A stretch of DNA of 64,000 nucleotides from CAYLPU01 sp964385635 (GTDB lineage: Bacteria; Chloroflexota; Anaerolineae; B4-G1). A program made the translations under genes and the position numbers. The notes under the pieces were generated by a model that saw nothing but the letters and a program-made list of their open reading frames with translations, did no database searches and had not been told where the DNA came from. Every line of letters starts with the position of its first letter. Position 1 is the first letter of the stretch. Where the stretch lies: contig CAYLPU010000004.1 of the NCBI GenBank assembly GCA_964385635.1, positions 30,186 to 94,185 of the forward strand, in the 5' to 3' direction. This document shows, one piece after another, positions 49,917-57,279 of the stretch.

Positions 49917-50841
49917 GTTGTCGTCCTGCTAATCCGTGTTCTAACACGCGTTTGGGGTCCACATAGTGCTCCTCCATCCCCCAGTCATCCTCCGGTAGGC
50001 CCAGCGCCACAGCCATTAGTTGGGTGAAATAGAGTATCGGTATCTCGTCGCCGGTGCGACCGGCGCCCCCATCCGTTGACACCGTTGACACCCGCTGCGG
50101 GTAATCCAGGTTGAACTGGCAGAGAGGGCAGGCAGTGATGATGACCTGCGCGCCGTGCTCCCGTGCCGAGGCCACGATGTCCCTCGAAAGCGCCTCGGAG
50201 ACCTGGGGCTCCTTCACTGTCAGGTAGGAGCCGCAGCACTCGATATTGTAAGGAAAATCCACTGGCTCGGCCCCCAGCGCCCGCACCAAGTCGTGTAAGA
50301 TAACCGGGTCCTCCGGGTCATCCAGGCCAATCTCCTCGTATGGACGCAGGAGCAGGCAGCCGTAGTAAGGAGCAACCCGCAACCCGGTCAGCGGGCGCAC
50401 TATCCGTTCGGCCAGCGCTTCCCAGCCCAGGTCGTCCCGCAGGATTTCCAGGAAATGCACCACGTGCACCTCGCCGTGATACTCCTGCTCGGTGAACCAG
50501 TTGATGCGCTCCAGCATCTCGGGGTCCCGCTTCAGCAACGCCTGGGAGCGGCGGAGGACGTTGAAACAGATAGCACACAGCGTCACCAGTGGATGAATGT
50601 TCCCCCTACCTCGCAGGGGGGGGCTAGGGAGAGGTGCCTGCTGCGCTTGATACAGAATCCGCGTCGGGGCGATGAGTGCCATCGAGTCGTCCAGCACCAG
50701 GGGAAACGTCGCCCCACAACACTGCCACTCGGGGAGTTCCTCCAACTCCATCCCCAATGCCGCCGCTACCGCCCGTCCAGAGCGGTCGTAGTTCTTAGCC
50801 TTCGTGGAGAGCGTACACCCTGGGTAGTATGGATAGACCAT
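49894..50841 (-). CDS. HdrB-like CCG-domain protein
   Basis: 315-residue HdrB: YYPGCTLSTKAKNYDRSG, CCG-type motifs EWQCCGATFPLVLD and NIECCGSYLTVKE with upstream partner Cys (LCAICFNVLRRS, ITACPLCQFNL), the ligands of the two noncubane [4Fe-4S] clusters. GRG loop PLPSPPLRGRGN at 50601-50635 is a GC-rich hairpin repeat, and RVSTVSTDGGA is a dispersed repeat. It lies between HdrC and the split HdrA, with the AAGGAG site in the GGAGTA minisatellite. HdrB normally takes electrons from HdrC to reduce a disulfide or transfer onward. Confidence 0.92.
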   Translation of the reverse strand: MVYPYYPGCTLSTKAKNYDRSGRAVAAALGMELEELPEWQCCGATFPLVLDDSMALIAPTRILYQAQQAPLPSPPLRGRGNIHPLVTLCAICFNVLRRSQALLKRDPEMLERINWFTEQEYHGEVHVVHFLEILRDDLGWEALAERIVRPLTGLRVAPYYGCLLLRPYEEIGLDDPEDPVILHDLVRALGAEPVDFPYNIECCGSYLTVKEPQVSEALSRDIVASAREHGAQVIITACPLCQFNLDYPQRVSTVSTDGGAGRTGDEIPILYFTQLMAVALGLPEDDWGMEEHYVDPKRVLEHGLAGRQHRAGFME

Positions 50842-50873
50842 CTATACTCCTTACTTCCTACTCCCTACACCCT
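50842..50873 (+). repeat. TACTCCTTACTTCC minisatellite between hdrC and hdrB
   Basis: Units of TACTTCCTACTCCC on the + strand; on the - strand they give AAGGAGTATAG just before the hdrB ATG, so the repeat supplies the ribosome site. Related tracts are at 34829-34853, 37353-37382 and 41150-41172. Confidence 0.85.
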
Positions 50874-50876
50874 CTT

Positions 50877-51281
50877 CTACCTCATATACTTCCTGAACCC
50901 GCCGACAATAGCCAGTTGCGGCACTTCCCGCAACAATTCCGGCGGGAGTCTCTTCAGGTCCAGTTTCGTGATTCCCTGGCGCAGCGCGATCTGGCGCAGC
51001 GCCTCCATCACCCGGGGCAGGTCCACCCCCTTGGGGCAGCGCGTGGCGCAGGTCAGGCAGGAGGCGCAAATCCAGATAGTATTGCTCTCCAACACCTCCT
51101 CCATCCCCAGTTGCGCCATGCGGATGGCCTGGCTGGGTAAGAGATCCATCACCGCCACGACCGGACATCCGGCACTACACTTGCCGCACTGGTTGCAAGC
51201 CAGCAGGTTCTGGCCGCTGATCTCCTCCACCTGGCGCACGAAGGGACCGCGCACTGTATCGATCGAGATTTGGACTCGCAT
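50877..51281 (-). CDS. HdrC-like ferredoxin subunit
   Basis: About 134 residues from the ATG at 51281 (MRVQISIDTVRG), with GAGGTGGT upstream; a longer start would take in repeat-derived MSTDKRG. Two [4Fe-4S] motifs: CNQCGKCSAGCPV and CASCLTCATRCPKGV, plus the helical C-terminus. It is HdrC of an HdrABC set with the HdrB and split HdrA that follow. The position after folD links this set to one-carbon metabolism. Confidence 0.92.
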   Translation of the reverse strand: MRVQISIDTVRGPFVRQVEEISGQNLLACNQCGKCSAGCPVVAVMDLLPSQAIRMAQLGMEEVLESNTIWICASCLTCATRCPKGVDLPRVMEALRQIALRQGITKLDLKRLPPELLREVPQLAIVGGFRKYMR

Positions 51282-51352
51282 ACCACCTCCACTCTCAGAA
51301 ACCAGTCCCCTTTTATCCGTTGACACCTTTCATTCCGTAAATCCTGTTCTAT

Positions 51353-52414
51353 TCAGTCAATCAACCCGGCGGCGTGCTTGGCTCCGGCAAGGGTGTTCCA
51401 CATCAACATCGTGATGGTCATCGGGCCGACCCCGCCTGGCACCGGCGTCAGGTAACCAGCCACTTCGTTGACTTGGTCAAAGTCCACGTCACCCACTAAC
51501 TTGTATTTGCGGAAAAGGGATATCATCTCGCAGTCCTGCGCCTCTGCCGGCACTTGCTCCTTCAGATAAGCCTTGTCTTGGGTAGCACAGTACACGCCAA
51601 CCTTGCGGCGGCCGCCTTTTTCCGACTCGTCCGCGCGGTGGGCGATAAAGGTCTCGCCCGTGGTGGCACAAGTCCACTCCCTGTCGGCTGGGTGCTCGAC
51701 CCATACCCGATTGATGCCAACATCAATGACCGCCGCGCCGGGCTTGACCCAATCGGCCTTGACCATCTCCGGGCGGCCTACGGCGGCGATGAGGATGTCG
51801 GCGCGACGGCAGGTGCCAGGCAAGTCCTTCGTGCGCGAGTGGCAGATGGTGATGGTGGCGTTGCGGTGCAACAGGAGCATTGAGACCGGCAGCCCCACGA
51901 TGTTGCTGCGCCCCAATATCACTGCCTCCTGGCCTTCAATCTCGACGCCGGAGCGCACGAGCAATTCGATGCACCCGGCGGGGGTGCATGGCACGAACAA
52001 AGGCTTGCGCCCCTTCATCGAAAGTCGCCCGATGTTGAGTGGGTGGAAACCATCCACGTCCTTTTCCAGGCTAATCATGCCCAATATCTTTTCTTCGTCC
52101 AGGTGCTTGGGCAGTGGGAGCTGGACCAGGATGCCGTGGATCTTGGGGTCTGCGTTCAGCCGCTGCACCAAGCCCTCGACATCTTCCTGCGACACACCTT
52201 CATCCAGGTACTCGGCCGTAGAGTAAAAGCCACACTTGGTGCAGGTCTTTTGCTTGGACCGGACGTAGGACTGCGAGGCAGGGTTCTCACCCACCAGCAC
52301 CGTCGCCAGCCCAGGTGTGATGCCGTGCTTTTCCTTCAACGTCGCTACCTCGGCCTGAATCTCCTCGTAAACCTGGGCCGCTATCGCCTTGCCGTCAATC
52401 AGTTGCGCTGTCAT
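51353..52414 (-). CDS. folD: FolD, methylene-THF dehydrogenase/methenyl-THF cyclohydrolase, with an insertion
   Basis: Interconverts methylene-, methenyl- and formyl-THF in the methyl branch. Motifs are the catalytic YVRSKQKTC Lys/Tyr region, GILVQLPLPKHLD, KDVDGFHPLNIG, VILGRSNIVGLPVSMLL (NAD(P) binding), VIDVGINR and the end motif YLTPVPGGVGPMT. At 353 residues it is longer than the usual 280-300: about 60 residues between VIDVGINR and VGDVDFDQVNE (including TCATTGETFIAHRADESE and YCATQDKAYLKEQ) are extra. They are not made of the repeat families. Start ATG after AAGGAGAAGT. In an operon with acsE. Confidence 0.92.
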   Translation of the reverse strand: MTAQLIDGKAIAAQVYEEIQAEVATLKEKHGITPGLATVLVGENPASQSYVRSKQKTCTKCGFYSTAEYLDEGVSQEDVEGLVQRLNADPKIHGILVQLPLPKHLDEEKILGMISLEKDVDGFHPLNIGRLSMKGRKPLFVPCTPAGCIELLVRSGVEIEGQEAVILGRSNIVGLPVSMLLLHRNATITICHSRTKDLPGTCRRADILIAAVGRPEMVKADWVKPGAAVIDVGINRVWVEHPADREWTCATTGETFIAHRADESEKGGRRKVGVYCATQDKAYLKEQVPAEAQDCEMISLFRKYKLVGDVDFDQVNEVAGYLTPVPGGVGPMTITMLMWNTLAGAKHAAGLID

Positions 52415-52423
52415 ACTTCTCCT

Positions 52424-52515
52424 TATCCGTTGACACTCCTTTAGAAACCAGGTTTTTCCGAAAAACCTCGGTTTCTATCCGTTGACACCTTTCATTCCAT
52501 AAACCCTGCTCTATT
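52424..52515 (+). repeat. four-element repeat cluster between acsE and folD
   Basis: In order: ATCCGTTGACACT, palindrome AAACCAGGTTTTTCC/GAAAAACCTCGGTTT, ATCCGTTGACACC, and CTTTCATTCCATAAACCCTGC. The entire gap is built from repeat families. Confidence 0.88.
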
Positions 52516-52522
52516 CAGTTTC

Positions 52523-53446
52523 CTACACCCGCAGGTACGAATCCGTGTAGATTACCTTGTTCAAAAGAACCTGGACCGTCTTCCAGATGTCCACCTGCTG
52601 CGGGTTGGACATGTCCACATCGTCGGGCTGCAACTCCTCCATCGCCTCCACCCGGTCGTGGAGTTTAAGGAGCAATCGGCCCAGAGAAGTGCTATCATCC
52701 CGCTTCTCAACAATGCGGATGAACTCCTTCAGGTCTTTGTCAAATGGGTTAGCGATCACCATGTCAATCCCGGCTCCCATCAGCATGACCATGTAGACGC
52801 GGTTGAGCAGCGGGCGAAATTGGGCCGGCACGCCGTTGGAAACGTTGGAGACACCCCCATTGGTCAACGGCGGCGGATCCCAGGCGTACTTGAGCGTGTG
52901 CACTGCCTCGATACACTCTGGGCAATATTCCTGGGTGCCGGAGACGGTCAGCACCAGTGGGTCAATGATCAGGTCAGTGATGGGAAAATCTATCTCCAGC
53001 ATGTGCGGGATCAGTTTCTCCAACGCGATGCTCACCCGCTCGCCGGCACTGACCGGGATCATGCCCTTGCCCATCGTCAGGGCGATGAGGCGCGTGTTGA
53101 ATTTCTTGGCCACAGCGGGCACTGTCGCCAACCGCTCCGCCCGCGCGTCGGTGGAGTTGATGATCGGCTGCGCCTTGCTCACCGTCTCGCAGGCCGCCTC
53201 AATCGCCGTCAGGTTAGTGGTATCGAAAACCAGAGGCACGCCCACCACCTCCTCGACGACCTCAACCAACCAGGGCAGGATCTCGTGACCATGTTTCTTC
53301 TGCGGGCCGATGTTGAGGTCTACCGCACTCGCCCCGGCGTCCACCATGCGCACCGCCAGGTCCTGGAAAAACTTCGCGTCCCGCTCGGCGATGCCTCTCT
53401 TAACCAGAGGAGAAATGATCTGGATGTTCTCGGCAATTATGTACAT
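52523..53446 (-). CDS. acsE: methyl-THF:corrinoid iron-sulfur protein methyltransferase
   Basis: TIM-barrel pterin-binding enzyme that moves the methyl group from methyl-THF to the cobalt of CFeSP. Seen: ENIQIISPLVKRGI, GASAVDLNIGP, VPLVFDTTNLTAIEAAC, INSTDARAERL, ALTMGKGMIPVSAGER and DLIIDPLVLTVSGTQEY, the usual DHPS/AcsE pattern with the conserved Asn and Asp. The gene is 307 residues, longer than the typical ~262, with extra sequence at PPPLTNGGVSNVSNGVPAQF and a C-terminal extension. Good AAAGGAGG before the ATG. Sits between the CooC-like and FolD genes. Confidence 0.93.
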   Translation of the reverse strand: MYIIAENIQIISPLVKRGIAERDAKFFQDLAVRMVDAGASAVDLNIGPQKKHGHEILPWLVEVVEEVVGVPLVFDTTNLTAIEAACETVSKAQPIINSTDARAERLATVPAVAKKFNTRLIALTMGKGMIPVSAGERVSIALEKLIPHMLEIDFPITDLIIDPLVLTVSGTQEYCPECIEAVHTLKYAWDPPPLTNGGVSNVSNGVPAQFRPLLNRVYMVMLMGAGIDMVIANPFDKDLKEFIRIVEKRDDSTSLGRLLLKLHDRVEAMEELQPDDVDMSNPQQVDIWKTVQVLLNKVIYTDSYLRV

Positions 53447-53478
53447 TTGGTAACCTCCTTTACTTTAAACGTACCAAT

Positions 53479-54261
53479 CTACCCATCTACCAATGTTCTC
53501 CGCGCTATTTCGCGAACGGCTTGATACACCGCTGCCTTCGCCGGCAGTTCCACCAGCGGCCGGCCGGTGAACTCGAACTCCGCCATCGCCGGATCCTCCG
53601 GCACCGTGCCCAGCAACTCCATCCCGATCCGCACAATAGCCTCGGCCAGCGGCGCGGGCATCTCCCCTCGCAGCCGGTTGACGACCAGGTAGACACGGCC
53701 CACGCCGATGTCCAGTTCAGGCACCATCTCACACATACGCTGCGCGGCGATGAGCCCCCGCTGCGTGGGGTCAGTCACCAGCAGCAGGTAGTCCACATTG
53801 CGGGTGGTGCGGCGGCTGAGATGCTCCATCCCGGCCTCGTTATCCATCACCACGTAGTCGTAATTGGCCGCGATGCGATCCAGGATGACACGCAACATCT
53901 GATTGGCGGCGCAGTAACAGCCGGGTCCCTCGGGCCGCCCCATCGCCAACAGGTCTACCCGCTTGTCCTCCACCAGCGCCATCTGGATCTGATAGTCCAG
54001 GTACTCCTGCTTGCTCACCCCGCCGGGCATGGAACCGGCCAACGCGCCGCTGGATTGCACCAAGTTCAGCATCTCCTCGCGGATATCGCCGACCGTCTGC
54101 TCCACCTCCATCCCCAGCACCAGGTTGAGATTGCTGGAGGGATCAGCATCAATGGCCAGGATACTCCCATTACGCTCTTCGCATAAGTAGCGGATGAAGA
54201 GCGCCGCGATAGTCGTCTTGCCGGTGCCGCCCTTGCCGGCCAATGCAATCGTCGTCGTCAA
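53479..54261 (-). CDS. CooC/AcsF-type ATPase
   Basis: P-loop ATPase of the CooC family: TIALAGKGGTGKTTIAALF, ILAIDADPSSNLNLVLG, RPEGPGCYCAANQML, VVMDNEAGMEHLSRRTT and LLLVTDPTQRGLIAAQRM. The CYC pair in GCYC may bind nickel, as in CooC. I choose the TTG at 54261 after GGAGGGACTAGG, right at the radical SAM stop; an upstream start would overlap that gene. In the acs operon it is most likely the maturation factor for CODH or ACS nickel sites. Confidence 0.9.
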   Translation of the reverse strand: MTTTIALAGKGGTGKTTIAALFIRYLCEERNGSILAIDADPSSNLNLVLGMEVEQTVGDIREEMLNLVQSSGALAGSMPGGVSKQEYLDYQIQMALVEDKRVDLLAMGRPEGPGCYCAANQMLRVILDRIAANYDYVVMDNEAGMEHLSRRTTRNVDYLLLVTDPTQRGLIAAQRMCEMVPELDIGVGRVYLVVNRLRGEMPAPLAEAIVRIGMELLGTVPEDPAMAEFEFTGRPLVELPAKAAVYQAVREIARRTLVDG

Positions 54262-54262
54262 C

Positions 54263-55237
54263 CTAGTCCCTCCGTATCCTTTGACACTCTCCATACATCT
54301 GTCCCGGTCCCAAAACTTCTGGGAACCGCTCCCGCAACATCACCCGCGCCTCGTAGCACAGGTGACAGGCGTCCACGTAAGCCTCCTCATGCGGCAAGTC
54401 ATACCGCTCCACCAACGCCGCTGGTCCGCCCGCCAGCAACGGCCCGACGATAGGGTGCGCCTGCGGGTCATACGCGGCCACGATCTCCACCAACGGCTGT
54501 TCGAAGAGGCTACCCATCGTCAGCCCCTGGCAGAGGTGAAGATTGCCCAGGTAATCCACGTGCACCCGCCCAGGCTCGTCCAGCGTCTCGTGTGGGCACT
54601 CTTTGAACTCCCGCCAGGACTGCCGCGCCACACCTCCGTATCCGTTGACACCTCCGAGCAGTTTCACAGCGGCCCGGCCCTTGAACATAATCGGGCCACT
54701 CTCCACCGCATCCATTGACACCTCTGTATCCGTTGACACCCCTGTATCCGTTGACACCCTCGGTTGCGCAGGGTAGCCCATGGTTCCCTCCGGCACCTCG
54801 CAGATGATGGTGCTTGTCGGGATGTCCAGTTGTTTCGCTGCCGCCAGCGCGTTGCGCGCGTGCGTGCTCATCACCTCATCGTAGTGAAAGAGATCGGTAG
54901 AGACAGACAAGTCCTGCACAATGCCAGCAAGAGGCCGTAGCCACTCGACCGCGTCCTCGACCGTGATGGCCCAGTAGTCGTTAGTCACGATGCCGACGTG
55001 GAAACCCTGTTCATCCGCCTCCTGCGCTGCTCGCACCATGATCGGGTAGTACAAGAACGGCTCACCACCCTCCAGGAAAATCCACTCCACCGTCCCCAGT
55101 TCCCGCGCCTGGCGGTAAATGTCACGCACCTGCGCCAGTGTCATCACGCCCTTCTGAGACGGACTCCCCCAGACAAAGCAGTGGTCACACTCATAGTTAC
55201 ACTGATATGTGAGCAAGAAGTGTAGGCCGGTCAGCAT
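54263..55237 (-). CDS. radical SAM protein of the acs cluster
   Basis: 324 residues with the radical SAM cluster motif CNYECDHC near residue 13, the GGEP-like ELEGGEPFLYYP motif (as FLEGGEPF), and C-terminal auxiliary cysteines (DACHLCYEARVML, FKECPHETLD, LCQG). Function unknown; it lies between the corrinoid-protein activator and CooC, so it may mature an ACS, corrinoid or methyltransferase component. In its middle it carries repeat runs PRVSTDTGVSTDTEVSMDAV and GGVNGYGGVAR. It overlaps the activator stop (ATGCTGA) and precedes cooC. Confidence 0.85.
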   Translation of the reverse strand: MLTGLHFLLTYQCNYECDHCFVWGSPSQKGVMTLAQVRDIYRQARELGTVEWIFLEGGEPFLYYPIMVRAAQEADEQGFHVGIVTNDYWAITVEDAVEWLRPLAGIVQDLSVSTDLFHYDEVMSTHARNALAAAKQLDIPTSTIICEVPEGTMGYPAQPRVSTDTGVSTDTEVSMDAVESGPIMFKGRAAVKLLGGVNGYGGVARQSWREFKECPHETLDEPGRVHVDYLGNLHLCQGLTMGSLFEQPLVEIVAAYDPQAHPIVGPLLAGGPAALVERYDLPHEEAYVDACHLCYEARVMLRERFPEVLGPGQMYGECQRIRRD

Positions 55238-57195
55238 ACCTCGCCGCTCCGTTGGGCAAGGTCTCCCGACCGCCGCCCCGTTGACACCTCCAACAGCGCC
55301 GCCACTGAGGGAAACTGGCTCTCATCCGTGTGCGGCAGGAACAGTGCCGCGTTGAACTCATCGAAGAACGTGTTGTCCGCCGACAGTTCCAGGTAGGTCA
55401 CCATCTGCCCCACCTCATTCACCCGCTGGCGCATCTCGCGAGAAAGAAGAGCCATGTACGCCCCTCGCACTGAGGTATTGCCCAGGAAGTGGAAGCGGTC
55501 GTAGGGCATATCTGGTAACATGCCGATCTGAATCGCCTTCTCCACGTTGATGTATTGGCCGAAGGCCCCGCCGATGAGCACCTGTCCCACATCGGCCAGT
55601 CTCAGCCCCACGCTGCGGGCCAGGATGGAGAACCCAGCGTAGATGGCCGCCTTGGCCCGCATCAGATTGTTTATGTCCACCTTGGTGATGACAATGTCCT
55701 CATCGGTAGCGGTCTCCTCGGCCCAGGCCACCACGTACTCCGGCCCGTGCGCTCCCTTTCGCACTCGCTTGGTGGAGAGATCAAGGTGGATATTACCGCT
55801 CTTATCCATCACCCCGGCGATAAACATCTCCGCCAGCAAAGAGATGAGGCCGGAGCCGCAGATACCCCGCGGCTTCTCCCCGCCAATGACGCGATAGGTG
55901 GCCTCGTAGGTCCGGGAGTTGACCCACGCCTCCTCAATGGCCCCTGCGGTGGCCCGCATCCCGTGTACCACCCCGGCCCCCTCGAAGGCCGGGCCAGCGG
56001 AGCAGGCACAGGCGATCAGCCAGGTGCAATCTCCCAGCACCATCTCTCCATTAGTCCCGATGTCCACGAACAGAGCCAGTTCCCCCTCCACATCACACAT
56101 CCCAGAACTGACCACGCCTGACGTGATGTCGGCCCCAACGTAGGAAGCGACCCCGGGGAGACAGTCCACCGTCGCCTCCGGGTTGATCACCAAACCGACC
56201 TCCCGGGACGGGAAAGAGGGCAACTGGTTGACGGCGGTGATGAAGGGCATCAGACGGATAGACGCCGGAGGAATGCCAGCGAAGAGATGCATCATCGTGC
56301 TGTTGCCGGCCACCACCGCTTTATAGATCTCATCGGTGCTGATAGACCGCTCCCGCGCTGCCTGCTTTAGCAGCCGGTTAAGCGTCTCCATCACCAACCG
56401 CTGCAACTCCTCCAGGCCATCCCCTTTGGAGGCATAGATGATACGGGAGATAACGTCCTCGCCCCGAGCGATCTGCCCGTTGTAGTCGGCCTTCTGGGCC
56501 ATCACCTCGCCGCTGATCAGGTCCACCAGCCAGACGTGATTGCTGGTCGTGCCGATGTCAATCGCCACCGCCCACAGGCTCTCCAGATGTTCGCCAGGCA
56601 GGACATCTATCAGGCGGGGCGGCCCATCGGGATGATCAAAGGTGTCCAGTTCAAGCACCACTGTGACCGTCCACTCCCCCTCTCGCAGCGCCCGGCCCAG
56701 TTTACGCAACATCGGCAGAGAAACCTGCACCTCCCGCAGGTCGTAGTGGCGGGCCAATTCCCGCTGCAGGCGGGACCAGTCGTCGGTTTGATCCTGCAGG
56801 GAAGGCGGTTCCAGAGTGACAGCAAACTTGCGCAGCGGCTGGTCGTGGAGATCATAAGGGAAGGGCAGTGTGACCTTCGCTGCCCGCTTGCTTTCCTTCA
56901 GCCGCCGCTCAATCTTCTCCTGCGGCGGGATGAGGACGACGATGTCACCTTCGACGGCCGTCTGACAGGCCAGCGCGTAGCCGGCCGCCACGTCCTCGGG
57001 GGAGAGGCGCTGCGTGGAACGACGCCGCACCTTGCCCTCTTGGACAATGACTGCACAACGTCCGCACCGTCCCTGGCCACCGCAGGGCATCAGGACGTCT
57101 ATCCCGGCCTGTTGGGCAGCGTCGCTAACCAACACCCCAACAGGAACTTCTACCTCGCAGTCGAGGGGTAAGAACCTGACCTTGCACACCGTCAT
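55231..57195 (-). CDS. corrinoid protein reductive activator (RACo/AcsV-like)
   Basis: ATP-dependent reactivase that reduces inactive Co(II) corrinoid protein to Co(I). The N-terminal [2Fe-2S] ferredoxin has CGGQGRCGRCAV and ALACQTAV. A linker precedes the ASKHA-type DUF4445 ATPase domain with AIDIGTTSNHVWLVD, GNSTMMHLFAGIPPASIR, LFVDIGTNGEMVLGD and IGGAFGQYINVEKAIQIG. At 654 residues it has the usual RACo length. ATG at 57195. Downstream the radical SAM start overlaps its stop; upstream is acsC. Its 5' end has been duplicated across a repeat (57167-57279), with a short abortive copy of the start upstream. Confidence 0.93.
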   Translation of the reverse strand: MTVCKVRFLPLDCEVEVPVGVLVSDAAQQAGIDVLMPCGGQGRCGRCAVIVQEGKVRRRSTQRLSPEDVAAGYALACQTAVEGDIVVLIPPQEKIERRLKESKRAAKVTLPFPYDLHDQPLRKFAVTLEPPSLQDQTDDWSRLQRELARHYDLREVQVSLPMLRKLGRALREGEWTVTVVLELDTFDHPDGPPRLIDVLPGEHLESLWAVAIDIGTTSNHVWLVDLISGEVMAQKADYNGQIARGEDVISRIIYASKGDGLEELQRLVMETLNRLLKQAARERSISTDEIYKAVVAGNSTMMHLFAGIPPASIRLMPFITAVNQLPSFPSREVGLVINPEATVDCLPGVASYVGADITSGVVSSGMCDVEGELALFVDIGTNGEMVLGDCTWLIACACSAGPAFEGAGVVHGMRATAGAIEEAWVNSRTYEATYRVIGGEKPRGICGSGLISLLAEMFIAGVMDKSGNIHLDLSTKRVRKGAHGPEYVVAWAEETATDEDIVITKVDINNLMRAKAAIYAGFSILARSVGLRLADVGQVLIGGAFGQYINVEKAIQIGMLPDMPYDRFHFLGNTSVRGAYMALLSREMRQRVNEVGQMVTYLELSADNTFFDEFNAALFLPHTDESQFPSVAALLEVSTGRRSGDLAQRSGEVC

Positions 57196-57279
57196 CGTCA
57201 GTACGTTGACACCAGAGCGCGAGCATCCCTGCTCGCAGTTGGTAGGAAGCGGACCTTGAACGCCGTCATTGTCAGTACG
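57167..57279 (-). repeat. 39-base duplication of the RACo start flanking a repeat insertion
   Basis: 57167-57205 and 57241-57279 match at about 33 of 39 bases; both read ATGACGG.GT.CAAGGT.CG on the - strand. Between them lie GTTGACACC and the GCGAGCATCCCTGCTCGC hairpin. The upstream copy starts MTAFKVRFLPT and then hits a stop after the repeat. Confidence 0.85.
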
